Source: an uncultured bacterium
GTDB taxonomy: Bacteria > Bacillota > Clostridia > Lachnospirales > Lachnospiraceae
Assembly: GCA_905216215.1 (NCBI GenBank)
Contig: CAJMSZ010000017.1
Coordinates: forward strand, 1-46,062
Reading direction: 5' to 3'
Length of the DNA stretch: 46,062 nucleotides
Made by a program: the position numbers and the translations under genes. The first letter of the stretch is position 1. Each line of letters starts with the position of its first letter. The notes beneath the pieces were generated by a model. It was not told the origin of the DNA. It did no database searches and saw only the letters and a list, made by a program, of their open reading frames with translations. Below, piece after piece: positions 16,110-23,302 of the stretch.

Positions 16110-16206
16110 TTTTCCACATAAAACATATGTTTTTATGTGGATAACGTGGAAAACTTTTCTGATTCGTTGATTTTTCCACCTTTTTTCGTTCCTTTTGTGT
16201 GGATAA
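16110..16206. other. DnaA-box cluster
   Basis: Two perfect minus-strand DnaA boxes (TTATCCACA) at 16136-16144 and 16198-16206, 62 bp apart. Near-matches are TTTTCCACA at 16110-16118 (+), TTTTCCACG at 16145-16153 (-) and TTTTCCACC at 16172-16180 (+). Each perfect box is followed by TTTTCC, so the unit TTTTCC-N3-TTATCCACA is repeated. Boxes 1 and 2 face each other as an inverted repeat around CATATG. The surrounding 500 bp (15862-16364) is gene-free and very AT-rich. Confidence 0.65.
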
Positions 16207-16294
16207 CTCGGAAAACTATTTTGTTGGCATTTTTTGAATTTTCGACAAATTTAGTTATTTTGCGCACTAGACAAAACTATTTTTTTTGCATATA

Positions 16295-16325
16295 AAAAAA
16301 TCCAGAACACATGTTTCTGGATTTT
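16295..16325 (-). terminator. Terminator of NlpC/P60 gene
   Basis: AAAATCCAGAA pairs with TTCTGGATTTT; on the minus strand a run of T follows. Confidence 0.88.
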
Positions 16326-16364
16326 CGAGCTGAAAACTTATCATTTTGTATATACAATTTGTTT

Positions 16365-17213
16365 TTACAAAACTCTGCGAACTGCAAGAATATTTCCATA
16401 AGTAGCAGAAGAAATATCAATTCCCTGTGAAGGACTGATGGCATTTACAATCTGATTATTTCCTATATAAATACCTACATGTCCATCATAACAGATTAAA
16501 TCTCCAGGCATTGCCTCAGCATAGGAAACTCCGGCACCTGCACTGCGCTGCTCATATGAAGTTCTTGGAAGCGATATACCAAAGTTTGCAAATACTGACT
16601 GGACAAAACCAGAGCAATCTGCCCCGTTTGTCAGGCTCGTTCCACCCCATACATATGGATTTCCAATAAACTGGCAGGCATAATCTACAACTTGCTGACC
16701 TACATTTTTCGCCTGTGCCGCTTCTTCTTGTAACCTTTGTTCTTCCTGCCGGCGAGATTCTGCATATACAAATTCCTCACCATTTTCTACCTTCTGTTCG
16801 GCAATACTTTCTGCTTCCTCACCAAAAATAATGTACTCTGTCTTCACATATCCTGTGACTTCGCCACTTTCAACCGGTGTCCATTCGTCCACCGTTCCTG
16901 TAATTTTCATAGCAGACCCTGGATATAGTTTGCCGACATACTCACTTTCTTTTGTCGGCTCACTTCTTACATATAAGAAGCTTGTGACGTTTGTAAACGC
17001 CATATCTGAATACTCACCCTTATTATCTTTTGCCTCCTGAATATCCGTCTTTACTTCTTCGGATACATCATTCAGCAGTGTTTCAATTCCCATAGCATGT
17101 CCCAGTTCACCCAAATTTTTCTCCCCATCGGATGCCATAACCGAGAAGCTCTGACTGGAAATCGTTCCCATTAGTGTAATAAGAATCAAACCTTTTTTCA
17201 GATTCGAATGCAT
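16365..17213 (-). CDS. Secreted SH3 / NlpC-P60 peptidoglycan endopeptidase
   Basis: 282 residues. Sec signal peptide (hydrophobic 8-27, likely cut after VMA), an SH3-like wall-binding domain at ~75-130 (SFLYVRSEPTKESEYVGKLY), a charged coiled-coil linker (~135-170), and an NlpC/P60 cysteine peptidase domain (~172-282). The catalytic C200 lies in NGADCSGFV and H245 in GHVGIYIG; the third polar residue is N257. These enzymes cut D-iGlu-mDAP bonds in wall stem peptides. ATG 17213 follows AAGGAGG. Its upstream region holds a consensus promoter (17285-17313) and two WalR-type boxes, a regulator family known to control such hydrolases. Confidence 0.93.
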   Translation of the reverse strand: MHSNLKKGLILITLMGTISSQSFSVMASDGEKNLGELGHAMGIETLLNDVSEEVKTDIQEAKDNKGEYSDMAFTNVTSFLYVRSEPTKESEYVGKLYPGSAMKITGTVDEWTPVESGEVTGYVKTEYIIFGEEAESIAEQKVENGEEFVYAESRRQEEQRLQEEAAQAKNVGQQVVDYACQFIGNPYVWGGTSLTNGADCSGFVQSVFANFGISLPRTSYEQRSAGAGVSYAEAMPGDLICYDGHVGIYIGNNQIVNAISPSQGIDISSATYGNILAVRRVL

Positions 17214-17252
17214 AAATTTAACCTCCTTTATGAATTCTTGTCTTTCATAAAT

Positions 17253-17269
17253 GTTACAAAATTGTTACA
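17253..17269 (-). promoter_or_regulatory. WalR (YycF)-type box 1
   Basis: Minus strand reads TGTAAC-AATTT-TGTAAC, an exact match to TGTWAH-N5-TGTWAH. It lies downstream of the -10 of the NlpC/P60 promoter, a position expected to repress. A third related half-site, TGTAAT, is at 17273-17278. Confidence 0.55.
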
Positions 17270-17284
17270 CTTATTACATTCGCC

Positions 17285-17313
17285 ATTCTAACAGTGGCAA
17301 ATGTATTTGTCAA
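17285..17313 (-). promoter_or_regulatory. Sigma-A promoter of NlpC/P60 gene
   Basis: Minus strand TTGACA (17313-17308), 17-bp spacer, TAGAAT (17290-17285). Confidence 0.75.
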
Positions 17314-17392
17314 CTAATTTTGTTCGTTTTTAAGTTTCTTTACATATTTTTTATAAATATTTTGTCTTTTTTTATCTTAATTGTTACAAATA

Positions 17393-17409
17393 TATTACAC
17401 TTCATTTTT
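17393..17409 (-). promoter_or_regulatory. WalR (YycF)-type box 2
   Basis: Minus strand reads TGTAAT-ATATT-TGTAAC, again an exact TGTWAH-N5-TGTWAH match, about 80 bp upstream of the -35. Confidence 0.5.
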
Positions 17410-17487
17410 CAGTATATCCAGCATTTCCAATATTATACAAAAATTTTTATCTGAATTTTATCTGCGGAAAGAAATAATAAAATTCTA

Positions 17488-17531
17488 TTGACAACATTCT
17501 ATTCTTACGTTATAATTTCAGTAACAGTTAT
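17488..17531 (+). promoter_or_regulatory. Consensus promoter of perR-rubrerythrin operon
   Basis: TTGACA (17488-17493), 17-bp spacer, TATAAT (17511-17516), a perfect sigma-A promoter. Just downstream, AGTTATCATTATTTAT resembles half of a Fur-family operator and overlaps the start of transcription, suggesting autorepression. Confidence 0.8.
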
Positions 17532-17557
17532 CATTATTTATTGTGGAGGTGAAGGAA

Positions 17558-17956
17558 ATGGCAGCAATAACAGCATTAAAATATAGCAGGCAGAGAGAAG
17601 CAATCAAATCCTACCTCGCTTCTACCACCTCACATCCCACAGCAGATACTGTATACATGCATGTACGGGAAGATTTTCCAAATATCAGTCTTGGAACCGT
17701 ATACCGCAATTTGAATCTGTTGGTTGATTTAGGTGAAGCTATAAAAATTACAACACCTGATGGTGCAGATCGTTTTGACGGGAATCCTAATCCACATTAT
17801 CACTTCTGCTGTAAGCACTGTGGAAATGTGTATGATTTGGATATGCCGGATTTAGATGAGCTTAATAAGCATGCCTCTAAATTCTTTGACGGAGAGCTTG
17901 ATGGACACACTATACTCTTCCACGGAACGTGTAAGCATTGCGAAAATAACAAATAA
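17558..17956 (+). CDS. perR: PerR/Fur-family regulator
   Basis: 132 residues from ATG 17558, 8 bp after GGAGG; an in-frame GTG at 17543 overlaps that site and is less likely. Winged helix at ~5-75 (HPTADTVYMHVREDFPNISL, then GTVYRNLNLLVDLGE). The dimerisation/metal domain has HYHFCCKHCG and HGTCKHCENN, giving the structural zinc pairs C85xxC88 and C125xxC128. Co-transcription with a rubrerythrin points to a PerR-like peroxide sensor rather than iron Fur. Spacing to the rubrerythrin start is 26 bp. Confidence 0.85.
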   Translation: MAAITALKYSRQREAIKSYLASTTSHPTADTVYMHVREDFPNISLGTVYRNLNLLVDLGEAIKITTPDGADRFDGNPNPHYHFCCKHCGNVYDLDMPDLDELNKHASKFFDGELDGHTILFHGTCKHCENNK

Positions 17957-17982
17957 TAATAAGAAAAAAGGAGATTAAAACT

Positions 17983-18528
17983 ATGAAGAAATATGTCTGT
18001 TCAGTATGTGGTTATGTTCATGAAGGAGATTCAGCACCAGAAAAATGTCCAGTGTGTGGAGTTGGAGCTGAGAAATTCACAGAAGTAAAAGAAGGCGAAA
18101 GAGAATGGGCTGCAGAACACGTTGTAGGTGTTGCTAAAGGTGTAAGCGAAGATATTCTTGCAGATTTACGTGCAAACTTTGAAGGCGAATGCTCTGAAGT
18201 AGGAATGTATCTTGCAATGGCAAGAGTTGCACACAGAGAAGGATATCCTGAAATCGGCTTATATTGGGAAAAAGCTGCATACGAAGAAGCAGAACATGCT
18301 GCAAAATTTGCTGAATTGTTAGGCGAAGTCGTAACAGACAGCACAAAGAAAAACCTGGAAATGAGAGTTGAAGCTGAACACGGAGCAACCGCAGGTAAAT
18401 TCGACCTTGCAAAACGCGCCAAAGCAGCAAATCTCGATGCAATTCATGACACAGTACACGAAATGGCCCGCGACGAAGCCCGCCACGGAAAAGCATTCGA
18501 AGGACTGCTTAAGAGATACTTTGGATAA
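17983..18528 (+). CDS. Reverse rubrerythrin (rubredoxin domain first)
   Basis: 181 residues. The N-terminal rubredoxin-like domain binds iron through C6, C9, C22 and C25 (YVCSVCGYVHEG, then KCPVCGVGAEKF). A ferritin-like di-iron domain follows (~45-181), with Glu/His ligands in FEGECSEVGMYLAMARVAHR, YEEAEHAAKF, EAEHGATAGK and HEMARDEARHGKAF. In classical rubrerythrin the rubredoxin is C-terminal; this reversed order is typical of clostridial oxygen/peroxide reductases. It reduces hydrogen peroxide with NADH-derived electrons in anaerobes. Strong AAAAGGAG site. Codon use favours GAA, AAA and GCA, suggesting high expression. Confidence 0.94.
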   Translation: MKKYVCSVCGYVHEGDSAPEKCPVCGVGAEKFTEVKEGEREWAAEHVVGVAKGVSEDILADLRANFEGECSEVGMYLAMARVAHREGYPEIGLYWEKAAYEEAEHAAKFAELLGEVVTDSTKKNLEMRVEAEHGATAGKFDLAKRAKAANLDAIHDTVHEMARDEARHGKAFEGLLKRYFG

Positions 18529-18555
18529 GCTACAAGCCGAGTAAGGATAAAAAAT

Positions 18556-18605
18556 AAAAAGTATGGGATGGAAAATTTATTTTTCAAACCATACTTTTTC
18601 TTTTT
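18556..18605 (+). terminator. Terminator of rubrerythrin operon
   Basis: AAAAAGTATGG pairs with CCATACTTTTT, with an inner GAAAA/TTTTC stem, followed by a T-rich tract. Confidence 0.88.
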
Positions 18606-18615
18606 TAGACTTATT

Positions 18616-18780
18616 GGGCGACAGCCCTCATGAAATAGACCGTAGGTCTATGAATGGCTCGGCGTTTTCTCACTTGCATGGGCGTTTATTTTTGCTATTT
18701 TAGTGGGCGACAGCCCACAGCGAGAAGTAGCGTAGCGCATTCGAGCTGGCTTGGCGCGGCTTTTGCTAGGCGACAGCCCA
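18616..18780. repeat. Cluster of GGGCGACAGCCC repeats
   Basis: The small palindromic motif GGGCGACAGCCC occurs at 18616-18627 and 18705-18716, and as AGGCGACAGCCC at 18768-18779. The last two share the extension ACAGCGA-N-AAG. A further hairpin ATAGACC/GGTCTAT lies between copies 1 and 2. The ~200-bp block is GC-rich relative to its neighbours, sits between a terminator and a promoter, and encodes nothing convincing. Confidence 0.6.
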
Positions 18781-18807
18781 CAGCGAAAAGAAGTCATCCA
18801 TTTTCTC

Positions 18808-18860
18808 TTGACACAAGTCCGAAATCGTACTATACTTTTTACAAGTACGATTTCGGACTT
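18808..18860 (+). promoter_or_regulatory. Promoter with 17-bp dyad operator of marR-MATE operon
   Basis: TTGACA (18808-18813), 17-bp spacer, TATACT (18831-18836). A perfect inverted repeat, AAGTCCGAAATCGTACT (18815-18831) and AGTACGATTTCGGACTT (18844-18860), fills the spacer and the transcription start region. A repressor bound here would block polymerase; the MarR protein encoded next is the obvious candidate. Confidence 0.82.
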
Positions 18861-18887
18861 ATTTTATTAGAAAGCGAGAACCAGTTT

Positions 18888-19349
18888 ATGACTACACCAA
18901 AAAAGCCTCCAATTTCCCCTTCCCTCAGGGAATTTAATCGGATTTATAAAGAAATGACTGAATTTTACCATGAGCTTGCACGTACACTTCATTTGTCAGA
19001 CAGTATTTTTGATATATTTTATTCTCTTTCCGAAATGGGTGACGGCTGTCTGCAAAAAGACATTTGTCAGGCTTCCTGTCTTCCAAAGCAGACTGTCCAC
19101 TCTTCCATCCGCAAGTTGGAAGAAGAGGGATACTTAACACTTCAACCAGGAAAAGGGCGAAATATGCATATTTATCTCACAAACACTGGGAAAACCTTGA
19201 TTGAGCAGAAGCTATATCCTGTTCATCGCCTCGAGAGCGATGCATTCTCTGTTATGACAGAAGAAGAATGTCAAAAAATGTTAGAATCCTACAGCAAATA
19301 TATCAATGCTCTGAGGGCAGGGCTACCAAATCTTCGGGAGGATTTATAA
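18888..19349 (+). CDS. MarR-family transcriptional regulator
   Basis: 153 residues from ATG 18888; the frame is open upstream but that part runs through the promoter and repeat cluster. Winged helix at ~45-115: LQKDICQASCLPKQTVHSSI, then RKLEEEGYLTLQPGKGRNMH (wing). It is 2 bp from the MATE gene, so it probably senses a substrate of that pump and represses the operon through the dyad at 18815-18860. The ribosome site is weak (AGAAAGCGAG). Confidence 0.88.
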   Translation: MTTPKKPPISPSLREFNRIYKEMTEFYHELARTLHLSDSIFDIFYSLSEMGDGCLQKDICQASCLPKQTVHSSIRKLEEEGYLTLQPGKGRNMHIYLTNTGKTLIEQKLYPVHRLESDAFSVMTEEECQKMLESYSKYINALRAGLPNLREDL

Positions 19350-19351
19350 TT

Positions 19352-20683
19352 ATGCAAATACAATTATCAGAACATTTTACCTATAAAAAATTGCTACAAT
19401 TTGTTATGCCATCCATTGTTATGATGATTTTTACTTCCATTTACAGTGTTGTAGACGGGCTTTTTGTCTCAAACTTTGTAGGAAAAACTGCATTTGCCGC
19501 AGTCAATCTAATGATACCTTTTCTAATGGGGGTCAGTGCTTTGGGATTCATGATTGGAACCGGGGGCAGCGCAATTGTTGCAAAGACATTAGGCGAGGGA
19601 AAAAAGGAGCTTGCAAATGAATACTTCTCTATGTTGGTTTATGTGACCATTATCGGTGGACTTATGATTACCATTACAGGAATGCTCGTTGTACGCCCCG
19701 TGGCAATTGCACTTGGTGCAAGTGGTGAATTATTGGAAAACAGTATCTTATATGGACGAATTCTTTTTATTTCTCTTACTCCTTATATGTTACAAAATGT
19801 TTTCCAGAGTTTTTTTGTTGCTGCTGGAAAACCCCATCTTGGACTTCGCGTAATTATGATTGCCGGGGTCACAAATATTATTTTAGATTTTCTTTTTATA
19901 GCCGTTCTGCATTTTGGATTAGCGGGAGCTGCATTTGCAACTGTTTGCGGTGAATTTATTGGCGGACTATTCCCGGTTTTTTATTTTGCCCGGAAAAACT
20001 CCAGTCTGCTGAGGCTTGGAAGAACACATTTTTACAAAAAGGTATTGCTTCAAACCTGTATCAATGGTTCTTCTGAGTTAATGACAAATCTTTCCAATTC
20101 CATTGTAAATTCACTCTACAATATTCAGCTGATGAAATTTGCCGGAGAAAACGGAGTTGCTGCGTATGGAACAATTATGTATGTCAATTTTATTTTCGCT
20201 GCCATCTATTTTGGATACTCCATCGGCAGTGCGCCTATCGTCAGCTACCATTATGGTGCTGCAAACCATGCCGAGCTGAAAAATCTGCTTCGGAAAAGCA
20301 TTACCCTAGTGAGTACATGGGCATTGTCACTGGTCATTCTTGCTCAATTAATTGCAACACCACTTGCAACGCTCTTCGTGGGCTATGACCCAGAACTGTT
20401 TGAACTGACCCGTCATGGTTTCCGACTGTATAGCCTTGCTTTTTTGATTAATGGCTTTAACATTTATGGTTCTGCGTTTTTTACCGCACTGAATAATGGT
20501 CCCATTTCCGCAGCCATCTCTTTCCTGAGGACACTGGTATTCCAGCTTGCCTGTGTACTGGTACTCCCAATGATATTTGGCATCAACGGAATCTGGTTTT
20601 CCGTAGCAATTGCAGAGTTATTGACCTTATCAATTACCATTACTTTTTTTGTTCGTCAAAGAAACAGGTATCACTACATATAA
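19352..20683 (+). CDS. MATE-family multidrug efflux transporter
   Basis: 443 residues from ATG 19352, which follows GGGAGGA and the marR stop by 2 bp. Twelve membrane helices in two six-helix halves, typical of MATE proteins driven by Na+ or H+. Family features include SIVMMIFTSIYSVVDGLFVS in helix 1, GTGGSAIVAKTLGEGKKELA after helix 2 and an equivalent GSAPIVSYHYGAANHAELKN in the second half. The coupled MarR regulator implies drug or metabolite export on induction. A shared terminator follows at 20731-20767. Confidence 0.93.
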   Translation: MQIQLSEHFTYKKLLQFVMPSIVMMIFTSIYSVVDGLFVSNFVGKTAFAAVNLMIPFLMGVSALGFMIGTGGSAIVAKTLGEGKKELANEYFSMLVYVTIIGGLMITITGMLVVRPVAIALGASGELLENSILYGRILFISLTPYMLQNVFQSFFVAAGKPHLGLRVIMIAGVTNIILDFLFIAVLHFGLAGAAFATVCGEFIGGLFPVFYFARKNSSLLRLGRTHFYKKVLLQTCINGSSELMTNLSNSIVNSLYNIQLMKFAGENGVAAYGTIMYVNFIFAAIYFGYSIGSAPIVSYHYGAANHAELKNLLRKSITLVSTWALSLVILAQLIATPLATLFVGYDPELFELTRHGFRLYSLAFLINGFNIYGSAFFTALNNGPISAAISFLRTLVFQLACVLVLPMIFGINGIWFSVAIAELLTLSITITFFVRQRNRYHYI

Positions 20684-20730
20684 ATGCCCGAATTGCAGAA
20701 ACCCATTTTCTCTTTTGAGCGCGAAAAAAA

Positions 20731-20767
20731 CTGCTGCAAAGCAGAATATCCATCTACTTTGCAGCAG
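20731..20767. terminator. Bidirectional terminator between MATE and amidase genes
   Basis: CTGCTGCAAAG pairs with CTTTGCAGCAG, with A-rich sequence before and T-rich after. Confidence 0.87.
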
Positions 20768-20794
20768 CCTTTTGTTTTTCATCTTCTCTACATA

Positions 20795-21640
20795 TCATTC
20801 TACTCCAAAGAATGCATCCATTCCACGTACAATTCCTTCCACAATTTTTTTCTGATATTCTTCCTCTGCCATCTGCTGGTCTTCCGATGGATTGGTCATA
20901 AATCCCATCTCCAGAATCGTGGTTGGCACTTGTGCCCAGTTAATCCCACTCATAGTATCCGTCTCCCAGACATTCCGTTTTGCAGCTCCGGTCGTGGCTA
21001 CCGCCTGATTTAAAATGCAGTCCGCCAAAGCCCTGCTTTGCTGATAAATCGCTCCATTGTACGGATTGGATGGGGTCTGACAGATTGTCATCATTCCTGC
21101 TGCGCTGCTGCTCTCCGAGCCATCTGCATGGATACGGATAAATGCATTTGCACCGGCATCATTTGCCACGATCGCACGCTCTGCATTGGAAATGTTGACA
21201 TCATTGGTTTCTCGTATCATCAACACCTGATAGCCTTTTTCTTCAAGAGCATCTCTCAGTTTTAAAGAAACCTGAAGCGTCAGTTCATACTCCGGGATTC
21301 CTGTCGATACGCCTCTTGTTCCTCCTGCAACTTTTGCTTTCTGCGCTGCAGCTCCTGGTCCTATCGGCTCTTTCTCACTGTTCCCTTGGGCCTGATGTCC
21401 CGCGTCAATGGCAATCAGATAATTGCCCCTGGGATTCTTCTTTTTCTGTTCTTCTTCCGCTCTTTTTTCAGCTTCTATTTCATCTGTCTTCTGACGAAAT
21501 ACTGCCTTTCCCTCTTCTGTCACAGAAGCCACATTTACCGGTGTCAGTCCGTTCTCCGCCAAAGCTCCCATTTTTTCTTCTCCTGCACATCCCGCCAGAC
21601 AGACAAGAGCCATTAAAATCACACATAATCTATATTTCAT
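20795..21640 (-). CDS. Lipoprotein N-acetylmuramoyl-L-alanine amidase
   Basis: 281 residues. Lipoprotein signal with lipobox CLAG-C18, a helical Glu/Lys-rich spacer (~45-70), then an amidase_3 domain (~72-280). Zinc ligands and catalytic residues: H in IAIDAGHQAQ, E in GIPEYELTLQ, H in FIRIHADGSE and E in TTILEMGFMTNPSED. It cuts the bond between muramic acid and the stem peptide at the outer membrane face. Monocistronic; ATG 21640 has AAAGGA upstream. It belongs to the same catalytic family as the cwlD-like gene at 11506 but has a different anchor. Confidence 0.92.
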   Translation of the reverse strand: MKYRLCVILMALVCLAGCAGEEKMGALAENGLTPVNVASVTEEGKAVFRQKTDEIEAEKRAEEEQKKKNPRGNYLIAIDAGHQAQGNSEKEPIGPGAAAQKAKVAGGTRGVSTGIPEYELTLQVSLKLRDALEEKGYQVLMIRETNDVNISNAERAIVANDAGANAFIRIHADGSESSSAAGMMTICQTPSNPYNGAIYQQSRALADCILNQAVATTGAAKRNVWETDTMSGINWAQVPTTILEMGFMTNPSEDQQMAEEEYQKKIVEGIVRGMDAFFGVE

Positions 21641-21723
21641 TTTTGATATTCCTTTGCATTTTTTATGCGCTCAATATACTAAAAACTTTCTGCTTATGCA
21701 ATATGTTTCCGTTTCTTAAAGGC

Positions 21724-23205
21724 TTAAGACAACAATTTCCGAACTGCCTCTCCGTCAAACACGACTTGCTCTACATGCTCCACTTCTATCTGGTAGAGCG
21801 CATTCGCTGCAATGTGCTCTGCCGCCTGTTCCAGATTACGGATTCCAGAAGTGCCTGAGTACAATTCAATCACCGTATCCAATCCATCTTCTGTGATCAT
21901 ACACTCATTTTCTCTAAGACTCATTCTCTTCAGGATTTTCGGAAGTGCAAATTTAGCAAAAATCACTTTCTTCTCTTCCGGTGTATAATCCGGAATGTCA
22001 ATCACCGCAAATCTTGACATAAGCGGAGCGCTGATCTGGTCTTTCTCATTTGCAGTCGCAATCGGATAAACTCCTACTGTTGGCACATTACATTCCATAT
22101 AATTATCCGTAAATCCAAGATTGTCAAGCAATGTTAAAAGGACGTCCGCAGGATTTCCGTTTCCTTTTCCCGCCGCTTTATCCAGCTCATTGATGATAAA
22201 TACAAGGTTCGACTCTCCTGCTGCCGCAAAGGCTTCCATAATGATTCCCGGTTTTGCATTTGCGTAGACACGGGAACTTCCCGTGAGCTGTTCCGGGTCA
22301 TTAATGGAACTCATATCTAGTGTAGTCCATGGAAGTTTTAAGATTCTTGCAACCGCATAAGCAATCTGAGATTTGCCAGTTCCCGCAGGACCGATCAGCA
22401 AAATTCCGTATGCCGGAAGCGTATGGGTTCTGTTGATCTGAATAATGGTTTCTATAATTCTCTGTTTTACCCGTTCCATTCCATAAAGCTCTTCATCCAG
22501 AATCCTTCTCGCTTCGTCTGGGTCAATCGACTCAAAATAATTATTTTTCCACTGAATATTCATCATAATCGAAAGAGCTCTCTGCGCGTGTCTTCTTTCC
22601 TCCGGTGATACCTCATGAGATTTTGCAACTGCAAGATTCCTTCTTGCCCAAAGACGGATATTATCCGGAAGGGTTCTGCCTGCACAGTTCATGAAATCTG
22701 TGATGCTGGGAATACTGGTCAGCTTCATGCTGTCCCCATCTTCTTCCTGTTCCTCATCTATCACATCTTCCGATGGTGCGCTGCTTGCCAGAAGTCTTTC
22801 AATCATAAACTGTAAAAATCCGTCCTCCGCAGAAAGCTTCGTGGAACCGCCGAATGCCATCTCCCGAATCTTATATACCGCATATCCCTCTTCCCTGTTT
22901 TCACCGGAAAGTCTTACATTGATACGATTTTCTCCCAACCATTTGAGCAGACTCACAAAGCGGGCATCCACCTGAAGAATATCCGCACTCACAGTTCCCT
23001 CTTCCTCATTAAACTCAAAGGACGTTCTGCTGTTTGGATTGGTAAATATTCCGTGGGAATGGTGCTTCCACGCTCTGATATGGTTGTCCAGAATCAACAT
23101 AGGTTTCTCTGGTGTTGCTTCTGTTTCATTGGAACGGAATGTGGCATATGTACATTCCGCAGGTTTCTTTTCATCCGGTGTATGTTTAAAATCAAAAACT
23201 GGCAT
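21724..23205 (-). CDS. Lon-like AAA+ ATPase without protease domain
   Basis: 493 residues from ATG 23205 (GGAGAGG 5 bp upstream; the frame runs further but without a site). The N-terminal 220 residues are of unknown fold, with an acidic stretch at ~144-158. The AAA+ module (~225-490) is closest to Lon: DEELYGMERVKQRIIETIIQ resembles Lon's entry motif. Walker A is GPAGTGKS (272-279), Walker B VFIINELDKA with Asn in place of the usual Asp, and an Arg-finger-like MSRFAVIDIP follows. No Ser-Lys Lon peptidase domain is present and the protein ends after the small AAA+ lid. It could be a chaperone or remodeller. Monocistronic between unrelated genes. Confidence 0.85.
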   Translation of the reverse strand: MPVFDFKHTPDEKKPAECTYATFRSNETEATPEKPMLILDNHIRAWKHHSHGIFTNPNSRTSFEFNEEEGTVSADILQVDARFVSLLKWLGENRINVRLSGENREEGYAVYKIREMAFGGSTKLSAEDGFLQFMIERLLASSAPSEDVIDEEQEEDGDSMKLTSIPSITDFMNCAGRTLPDNIRLWARRNLAVAKSHEVSPEERRHAQRALSIMMNIQWKNNYFESIDPDEARRILDEELYGMERVKQRIIETIIQINRTHTLPAYGILLIGPAGTGKSQIAYAVARILKLPWTTLDMSSINDPEQLTGSSRVYANAKPGIIMEAFAAAGESNLVFIINELDKAAGKGNGNPADVLLTLLDNLGFTDNYMECNVPTVGVYPIATANEKDQISAPLMSRFAVIDIPDYTPEEKKVIFAKFALPKILKRMSLRENECMITEDGLDTVIELYSGTSGIRNLEQAAEHIAANALYQIEVEHVEQVVFDGEAVRKLLS

Positions 23206-23302
23206 AGTTTCCTCTCCTTCTCTAATTCCTGCAAATCTAACAGTCACAGCTTTTCGTAATCATCTTATCGTTATACCCTGGATATGTCAAACAGATTTCT
23301 CT

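Noticed and set aside
16110..16206. Calling this the chromosomal origin
   Set aside because: No dnaA, dnaN, rpmH or other usual oriC neighbours are present, and only two boxes are perfect; a DnaA-binding cluster is the safer reading.
18018..18422. 134-codon antisense frame within the rubrerythrin gene
   Set aside because: It mirrors a highly expressed, motif-complete gene and arises from its biased codon use; it has no ribosome site or promoter.
18616..18780. CRISPR array
   Set aside because: Only three short copies with unequal spacing (89 and 63 bp), no 25-35-bp repeat units and no cas genes.
18654..18887. N-terminal extension of the first MarR gene
   Set aside because: The upstream part of the frame encodes the intergenic repeats and crosses the promoter and operator; the ATG at 18888 gives a normal-length MarR protein.
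21316..21858. 180-codon plus-strand frame across the amidase and AAA+ genes
   Set aside because: Leucine- and Phe-rich shadow of two clear minus-strand genes; it crosses the gap between them and matches no family pattern.
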